Of a stretch of DNA of 64,000 nucleotides, positions 1 through 7,771 are shown piece by piece. Numbering within the stretch: position 1 is the stretch's first letter; every line of letters starts with the position of its first letter. The position numbers and the translations under genes were made by a program. This DNA comes from G965276675 sp965276675 (GTDB lineage Bacteria; Acidobacteriota; Terriglobia; Terriglobales; Acidobacteriaceae): positions 4,340,001-4,404,000 of the forward strand of contig OZ255624.1 in assembly GCA_965276675.1 (NCBI GenBank), in the 5' to 3' direction. Below the pieces are notes generated by a model that had not been told where the DNA came from, made no database searches, and saw only the letters and a list, made by a program, of their open reading frames with translations.

Positions 1-641
1 GCTACCAGGCCGAAGCCAGCAGAGCAGTCGGAGAAGGCCGGGACGAAGATCGGCACGTCCTTCTGATAGGTCGCGTAGACGATGCTATCGACGCCGCCTT
101 TGTCGGGCGTCTTGCCGTTCTTCTCCAGGTAGGCGCCCATCTCGCGGATGAACTCACGCGAACTATAAGGACGGGGCTCGAGAGAGTCGGCGATCTTCTG
201 CGTGGTCTCATCGCACGCGCGCAGCTCTTCTTCGTCGATCAGCGTGTCGTAGATGCGGTCGATCATCAGCTCGCGCAGGGTGGCATCTTCCGTGCCGGCC
301 TTCATCAGGTCGTCGGCGATCCAATGCTTAAAGCCGAGTGCCTCGAAGAAGTCCTGATCGACGATGTTCGCTCCAGTTGAAACGATCGCGTCCACCATAT
401 TGTTGCGGATCAGATCGATGATGATCCTCTTCAGGCCGGCGCTGATGAGCGAACCCGCGAGACACAGAATCACGCCGCAGTCCCGGTCACGCAGCATGCG
501 TTCGTAGATCGACGCCGCGCGCGCGAGGTCGCGGGAGCTGTAGGCCATCGACTGCATGGCGTCCACCAGCGGAACCACGTTGTGCTGCTTGATGTCGATA
601 TGCTGAATGGGGTCTTTGAGCAGTTCTTGTTTCGTAGCCAT
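1..641 (-). CDS. Deoxyhypusine synthase-like protein (3' end outside window)
   Basis: The frame runs off the left edge. It opens with ATG at 641 and gives about 213 residues beginning MATKQELLKDPIQHIDIK. Segments such as CLAGSLISAGL and AIVSTGANIVDQDFFEALG match the NAD-binding N-terminal half of the deoxyhypusine synthase superfamily. Bacteria lack eIF5A, and bacterial members of this family are thought to act on polyamines (homospermidine- or spermidine-type synthases), so the substrate is uncertain. The lysine that forms the enzyme-substrate imine would lie beyond the window and cannot be checked. The gene diverges from the nuclease at 790 with about 150 bp between them. Family assignment is good; function is an inference. 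Confidence 0.82.
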   Translation of the reverse strand, partial: MATKQELLKDPIQHIDIKQHNVVPLVDAMQSMAYSSRDLARAASIYERMLRDRDCGVILCLAGSLISAGLKRIIIDLIRNNMVDAIVSTGANIVDQDFFEALGFKHWIADDLMKAGTEDATLRELMIDRIYDTLIDEEELRACDETTQKIADSLEPRPYSSREFIREMGAYLEKNGKTPDKGGVDSIVYATYQKDVPIFVPAFSDCSAGFGLV

Positions 642-789
642 AGATTTCAAGAATACCGCAGCAGATTTCGTGTCCCAGGTGTATACGTATGTGAATTTTG
701 GGCCAAAAGTTCTGGCCGGAACTGTGACCCGCTTCCGACTTGCCCGCGTTCAAGTCGGCGTCGTCCGCGGCAGCTATACTCGCTCCCGT

Positions 790-1758
790 ATGCTGATCCA
801 ATCTCGTCTTCCTGCTCTCCTCCTTTTGCCTCTACTTGCCGTATCTCCCCTGTTTGCCTGGGGTCCAGATGGCCACCGGATGATCAACCGGCTTGCCGTC
901 GAAAAGCTGCCTGCGGATGTGCCGGAGTTTCTCCGCTCCCGAGCAGCCGTCGACGAGATTGAGTACCTGGGACCGGAGCCTGATCGCTGGCGCAGTCAGG
1001 GCGAGCCGGAGCTGTCCGCAGCGCAGGCCTCGGAGCACTTCATCGACTTAGAAATGGCAGATATGGTCGGCACCTTGCCGCGCCGGCGCCTCGATTTCAT
1101 CCCGGCGCTCTATGCCGCCGGGCTTACCCATCCCAATGAGGCCAAAGAATTGCGTCCGGAGAAGGTCGGGCTGCAGCCTTGGGAGGCAACCGAGGTCTAC
1201 GAGCGGCTCAAGGCCGGAATGCGGGAATATCGCAACGTGAAGGCGAGCGGCGGCAACACCAGCCCTGCCGAGGCAGCGGTCATCTTTTATGCAGGTTGGC
1301 TGGGTCACTACGTGGGCGATGGCTCGAATCCGCTACATGTAACCGTCAACTACAACGGCTGGGTCGCGAAGGAAAACCCGAATGGCTACGTCACCACGCC
1401 CGGCATTCATTCGCAGTTCGAGAGCGCCTTTGTCGCGGCGAACATCCGGCCGAACGACGTAGCGGCATTGATAGCTCCGGTGAAGCTGCTGCATGATCCG
1501 TTCGAGGATTACCTCGCCTACCTGCGGCTGTCGCACGGGCTGGTAGAGCGTGTCTACCAACTGGAGAAGGCGCAAGGCTTCGTGGGGGCCGGTTCCGGAG
1601 AGTCGCGTAGATTCGCGCAAGAGCGGCTGGCCGCTGGCGCGAGCGAGCTGCGGGATATGATTGCGACCGCATGGGTCGAGAGCGGAAAGCCAGTTCCCGG
1701 CTACCACGATGAGAAGCCAGCTGGCTCAATTCCAGGAAGACCCGGGACGAGTAAGTAG
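790..1758 (+). CDS. Secreted S1/P1-type zinc nuclease
   Basis: A 322-residue protein. I start it at the ATG at 790, because the upstream in-frame extension would bury the signal peptide MLIQSRLPALLLLPLLAVSPLFA. Cleavage after that Ala exposes Trp as the mature N-terminus, followed by GPDGH. This is a hallmark of S1/P1 nucleases, where the N-terminal Trp and His6 bind zinc. Other ligand motifs are visible: EPDRW, HFIDL, the segment GHYVGDGSNPLH and a later HSQFE. The family hydrolyses single-stranded nucleic acids and 3'-nucleotides outside the cytoplasm. Purine nucleoside phosphorylase lies nearby but convergently, so a shared nucleotide-salvage role is only suggestive. Confidence 0.9.
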   Translation: MLIQSRLPALLLLPLLAVSPLFAWGPDGHRMINRLAVEKLPADVPEFLRSRAAVDEIEYLGPEPDRWRSQGEPELSAAQASEHFIDLEMADMVGTLPRRRLDFIPALYAAGLTHPNEAKELRPEKVGLQPWEATEVYERLKAGMREYRNVKASGGNTSPAEAAVIFYAGWLGHYVGDGSNPLHVTVNYNGWVAKENPNGYVTTPGIHSQFESAFVAANIRPNDVAALIAPVKLLHDPFEDYLAYLRLSHGLVERVYQLEKAQGFVGAGSGESRRFAQERLAAGASELRDMIATAWVESGKPVPGYHDEKPAGSIPGRPGTSK

Positions 1759-1769
1759 GCGCTGTATTA

Positions 1770-2024
1770 CTAAGTGGGCTGCTGGTTACGAATCACCAGC
1801 GAATCTCCGGTGAGCTCCCCGACCGAAAGCTGACCGATGCTCAGCTTCTCCACCCGTCCACTGGCAACAGCCAGGCGGCGAATGGCCAGCGCACCAACGG
1901 CCAGCGCACCAACGGCCGCAGCACCGACCGCAAGCGCACCCAAAGCAAATGCGCCTGCTGGACTTGCGCCCGCTGCAGATGCTAATTTGATTTTTAGGTT
2001 TTCCATGAAATTGGGATGCAGCAT
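1770..2024 (-). CDS. Small pentad-repeat protein
   Basis: About 84 residues, beginning 13 bp after the punA stop. An alternative ATG at 2006 gives 78 residues, and neither start has a well-spaced ribosome-binding site. The centre is a five-residue repeat of the type L-A-V-G-A (LAVGA, AAVGA, LAVGA, then degenerate LSIGQ, LSVGE), encoded by roughly 15-bp tandem DNA units around 1870-1960. The periodicity resembles short pentapeptide-repeat beta-solenoids. I do not know a function. Its position suggests co-transcription with punA. It could be a low-complexity ORF, but the reading frame and the repeat agree. Confidence 0.55.
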   Translation of the reverse strand: MLHPNFMENLKIKLASAAGASPAGAFALGALAVGAAAVGALAVGALAIRRLAVASGRVEKLSIGQLSVGELTGDSLVIRNQQPT

Positions 2025-2037
2025 CCCGCTCAGCTGC

Positions 2038-2892
2038 TCACCGCAGTCCACCCGGGCCGACGGCGCCGTCCATAAGCCCGACCAGTTGGGATAGGAGCAC
2101 ATTGAGCTGTGCTGCGACGCGAAGTCCAGTCTCTATCACCTCTTCGTGATAAATGACCCCGTCAGTCATTCCGGCGGCCATATTGGTGACGCAGGAGAGG
2201 CCAAGCACCTCGAGGCCGAGATGCCGGGCGGCGATGACCTCATGCACCGTGGACATGCCGACCAGATCCGCGCCGAGGACGCGGAAAGCTCGAATCTCGG
2301 CCGGAGTCTCGTAGCTGGGACCGGAGAGGCCGAGATAGACACCCTCGGTCAGCACGATGCTCTCTGCCGCAGCGGCCTGGTGGGCGAGGGCGCGCAGGCG
2401 GCGCGAGTAGGCCTCTGTCATATCGAAGAAGCGGGGACCGAGGCGCTCGTCGTTAGCCCCTACCAAGGGATTACTGCCAGTAAAGTTGATGTGATCGGAG
2501 AGCAGCACCAGCTGACCGGGAACCAGATCGGGATGGACACCGCCAGCTGCGTTGGTGACGATCAACTGCTGCACTCCAAGGTGCGCCAGCACCCGCACGG
2601 GAAAGACGACCTCCTCCGGCGAGTAGCCTTCGTAACCGTGCACACGGCCCTGCATGATCGCGATCGGGACGGCTCCGAGAGTGCCGAGCACCAGCCTCCC
2701 AATGTGACCGGGAACAGTCGATTGCGGGAAGTGCGGGATCGCGCTGTACGGGATCGTGGTCGTGGCCTCCATCTGCTCGGCAAAGGCGCCCAGACCGGAG
2801 CCAAGCACGACCGCAATGCGTGGGAGGAATGGGGAGCGCTGGCGGATGTCATTCGCCGCGGCGTTTGCCTGCGCGAAGATGTCTCGAGACAT
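2038..2892 (-). CDS. punA: Purine nucleoside phosphorylase (PNP-I)
   Basis: A 284-residue protein with the trimeric PNP family signatures. These include VVLGSGLGAF near the N-terminus (phosphate site), the MQGRVHGYEGYS segment, VTNAAGG, GPSYETPAEIRAF and GMSTVHEVIAARH. It cleaves inosine or guanosine with phosphate to the free base and ribose-1-phosphate in the cytoplasm. Length is typical. It lies just downstream of the rplQ terminator in the same direction, so it probably has its own promoter in the 2893-2980 interval, with little read-through from the ribosomal cluster. Confidence 0.93.
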   Translation of the reverse strand: MSRDIFAQANAAANDIRQRSPFLPRIAVVLGSGLGAFAEQMEATTTIPYSAIPHFPQSTVPGHIGRLVLGTLGAVPIAIMQGRVHGYEGYSPEEVVFPVRVLAHLGVQQLIVTNAAGGVHPDLVPGQLVLLSDHINFTGSNPLVGANDERLGPRFFDMTEAYSRRLRALAHQAAAAESIVLTEGVYLGLSGPSYETPAEIRAFRVLGADLVGMSTVHEVIAARHLGLEVLGLSCVTNMAAGMTDGVIYHEEVIETGLRVAAQLNVLLSQLVGLMDGAVGPGGLR

Positions 2893-2981
2893 GCTCCAGT
2901 ATCCCTCCTAGTTAGTTTGGCAGCGAGAGGTAAGCAGATATCCGGCGCGTTGGAAGCTGGCCAGCAGTGATTCTTGGCGGC

Positions 2982-3013
2982 AAAAAAGACGGCCCTCAAG
3001 TGAGGGCCGTTTT
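2982..3013 (-). terminator. Rho-independent terminator after rplQ
   Basis: ACGGCCCTCA (2989-2998) pairs perfectly with TGAGGGCCGT (3001-3010). On the minus strand it is followed by a run of six T (2982-2987). It lies 19 bp past the rplQ stop and closes the str-S10-spc-alpha cluster. The T run on the plus side (3010-3013) is weaker. Confidence 0.9.
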
Positions 3014-3031
3014 GGTGTGATGAGTACGTGG

Positions 3032-3505
3032 TTAAGCCTGCTCGCCACCCTCGGCGCCGGCGCCTTGCGCCTCCATGGCCTTTTCCATCTCTTCGCGGCG
3101 CTTCTGGCGAGCTTCCGTGCGCTTCTGCCGCTTCTCGTCCAGCTCCTGCTCGGCGCCCAGCAGCTCGATGAAGGCCTTCTCCGCCCCATCGCCCTTCTGA
3201 AAGCCGGTGCGGGTGATGCGGATATAGCCACCCTGCCGCTCGCCATACCGGGGAGCGACAGTGTCAAACAGACGCGTCACGGACTCGTCCGTCATCAGGT
3301 AGGCAAGCGCCTGGCGGCGGGCGTGCAGATCGCCCCGCTTGCCGAGAGTGATCATCTTCTCGACTAGCGGACGCGCGGCCTTGGCCTTGGTAATGGTCGT
3401 GTGCACACGATCTTCCAGAAGAATGGACGTGACCAGGTTGCGCAAAAGCGCGCGACGGTGGCTGGGGTTGCGTCCGAGCTTAAATCCTGCATTGCGGTGG
3501 CGCAT
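3032..3505 (-). CDS. rplQ: 50S ribosomal protein L17
   Basis: A 157-residue protein starting MRHRNAGFKLGRNPSHRRALLRN at the ATG at 3505, the conserved L17 N-terminus that lines the exit-tunnel region. It is about 30 residues longer than E. coli L17; the extra C-terminal part is charged and Ala/Gly/Glu-rich (from EKRQKRTEARQKRREEMEK onward). It is the last gene of the alpha operon, directly before the terminator. Confidence 0.97.
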   Translation of the reverse strand: MRHRNAGFKLGRNPSHRRALLRNLVTSILLEDRVHTTITKAKAARPLVEKMITLGKRGDLHARRQALAYLMTDESVTRLFDTVAPRYGERQGGYIRITRTGFQKGDGAEKAFIELLGAEQELDEKRQKRTEARQKRREEMEKAMEAQGAGAEGGEQA

Positions 3506-3574
3506 GGCGTGTCTCTCTAAATCGGGGATTAGGGAAGAGGGATAAGGGAGCTGACATTCCCTACTCCCTCGCTC

Positions 3575-4669
3575 TTAAAAGTTTTCCGGCTCGCTCTGGA
3601 GCGGCGCATCGATGCTGTCCAGATCGTCGTCATCGTCGTCGTAGCGGCTGTAGCTCTGCGCCAAGGCCTGGGCCGGCAAGATGCTGGTCGGTCCGGGTAC
3701 AGCGTTGCCGTTTTCATCAATCTTCATGCCGAGCGACAAGCCCATCTGCGCGAGGATCTCTTTGATCTCATTCAGAGACTTGCGTCCGAAGTTCTTGGTC
3801 TTCAGCATCTCCGGCTCGGTCTTCTGAACCAGCTCGCCGATGGTCTGGATGTTGGCGTTCTTCAGGCAGTTGTAGCTGCGAACCGAGAGCTCCAGCTCTT
3901 CCACGGAGCGGTTCAGGTTCTCGTTGCGCAACTGCATCCGGCCCTCTTCGGCGTGATGCTCCGCTTCGATCTCTTCCTCGAAGTTGATGAAGATGCTCAT
4001 GTGGTCTTTGATCAGCTTGGCCGCCAAACCCACTGCATCCGCCGGCAGAACCGACCCATTCGTCCACACTTCCATCGACAGCTTGTCGTAATCGGTGATC
4101 TGACCGAGACGTGCTGCTTCGACGGTGTAGTTCACCTTGCGCACTGGAGAGTGCACCGAGTCCACAGGAATAAAGCCGATGCCCAGATCGCCATCGAAGT
4201 TCTTGTCAGCCGAGATGTAGCCGCGCCCACGCTTCAGCCGCATCTCCATGTCAAGTTTGCCGCCTTCGCTTACGGTCGCAATGTAGACGTCCTTGTCCAG
4301 GATCTCTACGTCGCCGTCCGCCTCGATCATGCCCGAGGTCACGACCCCCGGCTGTTCCGCGCGGAGGTAAAGCGCCTTCGGACCTTCACCATTTAACTTG
4401 AAGGGGATCTGCTTCAAGTTAAGGATGATGTCCGTAGCGTCTTCCACGACGCCGGTGAGCGACTGGAACTCGTGCAGCACGCCCTCGATCTTGACTGCGG
4501 TGACGGCCGCACCCTCAATCGACGAGAGCAGCACGCGACGCAGCGCATTGCCGATAGTGGTGCCGAAGCCGCGCTCAAAAGGCTGAGCACTGAACTTCCC
4601 AAACTTATCTGTAAGCGTCTCGGTATCTAATGCAAGACGCTTCGGCTTTTGAAATCCTCTCCAAAGCAT
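3575..4669 (-). CDS. rpoA: RNA polymerase subunit alpha
   Basis: A 364-residue protein. The start at 4669 (MLWRGFQKPKRL) matches the N-terminus I associate with acidobacterial RpoA; the frame stays open 12 codons further upstream. The N-terminal dimerisation domain (about residues 1-230, with GFGTTIGNALRRVLLSS) is followed by a linker and the C-terminal domain (about 255-325, ELSVRSYNCLKNANIQTIGEL), which contacts UP elements and activators. The tail is unusual: after the CTD there are about 35 residues including six consecutive Asp (YDDDDDDL). It assembles beta and beta'. Confidence 0.98.
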   Translation of the reverse strand: MLWRGFQKPKRLALDTETLTDKFGKFSAQPFERGFGTTIGNALRRVLLSSIEGAAVTAVKIEGVLHEFQSLTGVVEDATDIILNLKQIPFKLNGEGPKALYLRAEQPGVVTSGMIEADGDVEILDKDVYIATVSEGGKLDMEMRLKRGRGYISADKNFDGDLGIGFIPVDSVHSPVRKVNYTVEAARLGQITDYDKLSMEVWTNGSVLPADAVGLAAKLIKDHMSIFINFEEEIEAEHHAEEGRMQLRNENLNRSVEELELSVRSYNCLKNANIQTIGELVQKTEPEMLKTKNFGRKSLNEIKEILAQMGLSLGMKIDENGNAVPGPTSILPAQALAQSYSRYDDDDDDLDSIDAPLQSEPENF

Positions 4670-4773
4670 GTGTATCACTCCTGCGCAGCGAGCGTCGCGA
4701 AGCATTCTGCAACGGCTGTGCCCGTTTCTCCTGTATGGATAGTTGCCCAGAGCATGCGCTCGAGGGTGTTGCT

Positions 4774-4794
4774 CCGGCAGCCATGGGCTGCCGG
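4774..4794. other. Perfect 9-bp inverted repeat in the rpsD-rpoA gap
   Basis: CCGGCAGCC and GGCTGCCGG are separated by ATG. The repeat lies 15 bp after the rpsD stop in the 139-bp gap before rpoA. There is no T run on the minus strand, so it is unlikely to be a simple terminator. It could slow ribosomes or nucleases, or act as a regulatory structure for rpoA. Confidence 0.55.
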
Positions 4795-4808
4795 AATACT
4801 ACGAAAGT

Positions 4809-5438
4809 CTACTTACTATAAAGTTCGACGATCAACTGCTCATTGACTGGCAGGTTCACATCTTCGCGCTTCGGCAACGCCAGGATCTTGCCGGTCAGGT
4901 TTGCATGATCCACAGACAGCCACTGCGGCGTCTGTTGATGGCTGGCAAACTCTGTCGCAGACTCGAGCACCGTCATCTTCTTGCTGTTCTCGCGCACGCG
5001 AATCTCATCGCCCACACCTACCTGGTAAGAAGGGATATTGACCTTGCGGCCGTTGACTTCCACGTGGCCGTGACGCACGATCTGCCGTGCCTGCCGACGC
5101 GAAGAGGCAAAACCCAGACGATACGCTACATTGTCCAGACGACGCTCCAGCTGCTGCAAGAGCAGTTCACCGGTAACGCCAGGAGTATTCGAAGCCTTCT
5201 CGTAGTAGGCGCGGAACTGGCCTTCGAGCGAGAAGTAGATGCGCTTGGTCTTCTGCTTCTCACGCAACTGCAGACCGTAACCGACGATCTTGGCTTTGCG
5301 CGTGCGCCCATGCTGCCCAGGCGCGAAGTTCCGTTTTTCGATCGGGCACTTTTCGGTGTGACACTTTGTGCCCTTTAAAAAAAGCTTCATACCTTCGCGA
5401 CGGCAAAGGCGGCAGACTGCTCCGGTATAACGTGCCAA
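4809..5438 (-). CDS. rpsD: 30S ribosomal protein S4, TTG start
   Basis: I place the start at TTG 5438, giving a 209-residue protein beginning MARYTGAVCRLCRREG, the family N-terminus. AGGAG lies 8 bases upstream of this TTG. The in-frame ATG at 5465 would add nine residues not seen in S4. Zinc-binding cysteines are present (C9, C12, C26, C31), so this is the C+ paralogue type. The S4 RNA-binding domain follows (RRLDNVAYRLGFASSRRQARQ). S4 nucleates 30S assembly and in some bacteria represses the alpha operon by binding its mRNA. Confidence 0.95.
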   Translation of the reverse strand: MARYTGAVCRLCRREGMKLFLKGTKCHTEKCPIEKRNFAPGQHGRTRKAKIVGYGLQLREKQKTKRIYFSLEGQFRAYYEKASNTPGVTGELLLQQLERRLDNVAYRLGFASSRRQARQIVRHGHVEVNGRKVNIPSYQVGVGDEIRVRENSKKMTVLESATEFASHQQTPQWLSVDHANLTGKILALPKREDVNLPVNEQLIVELYSK

Positions 5439-5499
5439 ATTCTTTCTCCTGACTTCAGAGGACAACCGGTTTACGAGCTAAGCTCTTCGTCCCGGTCCC

Positions 5500-5530
5500 T
5501 GGTAAGCAGCTACTAGCTTCTAGCCGCCGC
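5500..5530. repeat. CTAG-rich intergenic repeat, single arm
   Basis: The rpsD-rpsK gap contains AGCAGCTACTAGCTTCTAGC, matching one arm of the dispersed CTAG-rich inverted repeat seen at 6621, 15931, 18483, 19621 and 28285. Confidence 0.5.
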
Positions 5531-5532
5531 TC

Positions 5533-5961
5533 TTAAACTCTGCGACGCTTCGGTGGACGGCAGCCGTTGTGAGGTATAGGCGTGACATCACGAATCGAAC
5601 GCACGTCGATGCCAGCTGCTGCCAGCGCACGAACCGCCGACTCGCGTCCCGAACCCGGGCCACTTACCCGGACATCCACCGAGCGAAGACCATGATCCCG
5701 CGCTTGGTTGGCAGCGTTCACTGCGGCTTGCTGCGCTGCGAAGGGTGTGCCCTTACGCGACCCGCGGAAGCCGAGCGAGCCCGAACTCTTCCACGACAGC
5801 GTGTTGCCCTGGCCATCGGTGATGGTCACGATCGTGTTGTTGAACGAGGCCTGAATGTAAACCAAACCATATGGGACATTCTTGCGCTCGCGCTTCTTGA
5901 ACTTCTTGTTCTTGCCAGCCTTGCCGGCACCGCCCTGCGCTTTTGCCTGTGCCTTTGCCAT
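5533..5961 (-). CDS. rpsK: 30S ribosomal protein S11
   Basis: A 142-residue protein with an Ala/Lys-rich N-terminal lead, then the S11 core (YIQASFNNTIVTITDGQGNTL, GPGSGRESAVRALAAAGI). The C-terminus PIPHNGCRPPKRRRV is the conserved one. The start codon overlaps the rpsM stop by one base (TAATG), so translation is probably coupled. S11 forms part of the 30S platform and the mRNA exit site. Confidence 0.98.
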   Translation of the reverse strand: MAKAQAKAQGGAGKAGKNKKFKKRERKNVPYGLVYIQASFNNTIVTITDGQGNTLSWKSSGSLGFRGSRKGTPFAAQQAAVNAANQARDHGLRSVDVRVSGPGSGRESAVRALAAAGIDVRSIRDVTPIPHNGCRPPKRRRV

Positions 5962-6344
5962 TAGGTCTTGGTCGCTTTCTTCTTGCCTGCCACGGTACCC
6001 TTACGGGGACCTTTGCGCGTGCGTGCGTTGGTGTGGCTGCGCTGACCGCGTACTGGCAGGTTGCGGCGATGGCGGGTGCCACGGTAGGACTGGATGTCGA
6101 TCAGGCGCTTGATATGCATGGCGGTGTCTTTGCGCAGATCACCCTCTATGCCGCCCTCCTGCTCGATCACCTGGCGGATGCGATTAATCTCATCCTCGCC
6201 AAGCTCCTGGATCTTGCGAAATGGATCCACCTCGGCCGCTATCAAGATGCGCAGCGCGCGCGGGTCTCCGATTCCATAGATATATGTGAGCGCGATCCGT
6301 GCCTGCTTGTTACGCGGCAGGTCGACGCCGGCGATACGTGCCAT
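5961..6344 (-). CDS. rpsM: 30S ribosomal protein S13
   Basis: A 127-residue protein beginning MARIAGVDLPRNKQARIALTYIYGIG. It ends in the basic tail KGTVAGKKKATKT that reaches towards the P-site tRNA. The family motif YRGTRHRRNLPVRGQRSHTNAR is intact. Length is typical. It opens the alpha operon after rpmJ and overlaps rpsK by one base. Confidence 0.98.
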   Translation of the reverse strand: MARIAGVDLPRNKQARIALTYIYGIGDPRALRILIAAEVDPFRKIQELGEDEINRIRQVIEQEGGIEGDLRKDTAMHIKRLIDIQSYRGTRHRRNLPVRGQRSHTNARTRKGPRKGTVAGKKKATKT

Positions 6345-6504
6345 GCTCGTCCTTCATGTGCCTCGGACAGATTCACCGTCCGGAGCGGTTCGCGTTGCCC
6401 CTACTCATTACGGCAACTGGGTTGAAGAAGAGGTGGGGTTCATCGCAAGCCTTAACCTCGGCTAACTCGCCCCAACCCTTCCTTGTTTCACACGCCTGGC
6501 TGGA

Positions 6505-6618
6505 CTAGCCCTGGCGCTGCTTATGCTTGGCATTCTCACAGATCACCCGCACCACACCCCGGCGGTGGATCACCTTGCACTTGTCACAAATCTTCTTTAC
6601 CGATGCACGAACCTTCAT
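6505..6618 (-). CDS. rpmJ: 50S ribosomal protein L36
   Basis: A 37-codon gene read directly from the sequence. It begins MKVRASVKKICDKCK and ends at a TAG at 6505-6507. It carries the zinc-binding set C11, C14, C27 and H32, making it the standard C+ L36. It lies between infA and rpsM, the usual place. A 160-bp gap to rpsM contains nothing I recognise, and a CTAG-rich repeat separates it from infA. Confidence 0.96.
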   Translation of the reverse strand: MKVRASVKKICDKCKVIHRRGVVRVICENAKHKQRQG

Positions 6619-6620
6619 AA

Positions 6621-6719
6621 CTTCTAGCCTCTGCTTCTAGCCTTTAGCTTCTAGCAATTACACAACAAAGCCGGGTACGGATTGCACTGGCTAGTAGCTA
6701 GCGGCTAGAAGCTAGCAGC
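6621..6719. repeat. CTAG-rich inverted repeat between infA and rpmJ
   Basis: The two arms, at 6621-6656 and 6690-6719, consist of variations on CTTCTAGC / GCTAGAAG and are roughly complementary, with about 33 bp between them. The right arm abuts the infA stop. It belongs to a dispersed family described in the findings. Confidence 0.7.
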
Positions 6720-6938
6720 TTACTTATACCTGTAGACGATGCGTCCACGTTTGAGATCGTACGGACTCAGTTCGATGGCAACCCGATCGCCGGGAAGTAT
6801 ACGAATGAAATTCTTTCGCATGCGCCCGGAGACGTGAGCCAGAACCTGATGCTTGTTCTCGAGCTCTACTTTAAACATGGCATTTGGCAACGTCTCGAGC
6901 ACCGTCGCCATTACCTCAATTGCATCTTCCTTCGACAA
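6720..6938 (-). CDS. infA: Translation initiation factor IF-1, TTG start
   Basis: A 72-residue protein, essentially the standard IF-1 length and sequence (SKEDAIEVMATVLETLPNAMFKVEL, then the S1/OB-fold GRMRKNFIRILPGDRVAIELSPYDL, ending in IVYRYK). The start codon is TTG at 6938, with AGGA about 7 bases upstream; no in-frame ATG would preserve the conserved N-terminus. It occupies the ribosomal A site during initiation. Confidence 0.97.
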   Translation of the reverse strand: MSKEDAIEVMATVLETLPNAMFKVELENKHQVLAHVSGRMRKNFIRILPGDRVAIELSPYDLKRGRIVYRYK

Positions 6939-7011
6939 TCAACCATCCTGGTTCTGCTCGCACACGGCAAGCCATTTTCTATTCTACCTGAGCCGGGCGC
7001 GCCGGCTGCGA

Positions 7012-7761
7012 TCACTGCGTCAGGACCGTCGCGCCATCCACGGTTACCGCTACCGTATGCTCGAAATGCGCGCTTAAGCTGCCATCTTGTGTGACTGCCG
7101 TCCAGCCGTCCCGAAGCGTCTGCACTTCGGGCTTACCGGCGTTGACCATCGGCTCTATTGCCAGCACCATGCCCGCGCGCAACTTAACGCCGCGGCCGGG
7201 CTGGCCGAAGTTGGGAATTTGCGGATCCTCATGCATCCGCGTTCCGATACCATGGCCTACAAAATCCCGCACCACACTGAAGCCTTCGTCTTCTACTACC
7301 TGCTGCACCGCGGACCCTACGTCGCCCAGCGTCGCTCCGGGCTTAATCAACTCGATCGCTCGTTCAAGCGAAACGCGCGTGACATCCAGCAGCCGCTGCG
7401 TCTTTGGCGTGATCTTGCCCACCGGAACCGTGATCGCTGAATCTCCGTAGAATCCATCGATAACAACACCGCAGTCGATCGAGACGATATCGCCATCTTT
7501 TAGGACGCGGTCTGCTGACGGAATCCCATGGACCACTTGCTCGTTTACCGAGGTGCACAGGACGCAAGGATAGCCGTGGTAGCCCTTAAACGCAGGCTTT
7601 GCCCCCGAATCTTCAATCAGGCGGACAGCAGCGGTCTCAAGATCCAGTGTCGTGGCGCCTGGCTTGACCATGCCGCGAACGTGCTCCAGCACCTCGCGCA
7701 CAATCTGGCCACTGCGCCGCATCTTCTCAATCTCCCCCGGCGTTTTGATCACAATCGCCAT
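7012..7761 (-). CDS. map: Methionine aminopeptidase, type I
   Basis: A 249-residue protein starting MAIVIKTPGEIEKMRRSGQIVREVL. The pita-bread fold metal ligands are visible in SIDCGVVIDGFYGDSAIT (two Asp), GHGIGTRMHEDPQIPN (His), AIEPMVNAG (Glu) and the C-terminal AHFEHTVAVT (Glu). No N-terminal zinc-finger extension is present, so it is type Ia. It removes initiator Met co-translationally. It sits 10 bp after adk in the usual secY-adk-map-infA order. Confidence 0.97.
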   Translation of the reverse strand: MAIVIKTPGEIEKMRRSGQIVREVLEHVRGMVKPGATTLDLETAAVRLIEDSGAKPAFKGYHGYPCVLCTSVNEQVVHGIPSADRVLKDGDIVSIDCGVVIDGFYGDSAITVPVGKITPKTQRLLDVTRVSLERAIELIKPGATLGDVGSAVQQVVEDEGFSVVRDFVGHGIGTRMHEDPQIPNFGQPGRGVKLRAGMVLAIEPMVNAGKPEVQTLRDGWTAVTQDGSLSAHFEHTVAVTVDGATVLTQ

Positions 7762-7771
7762 ACGCTTCCGA

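Noticed and set aside
4774..4794. Terminator between rpsD and rpoA
   Set aside because: There is no T run on the minus strand and rpoA must be transcribed through it, so I list it only as an inverted repeat.
5439..5465. ATG start for rpsD at 5465
   Set aside because: It adds nine residues not found in S4 and ignores the AGGAG site that serves TTG 5438.
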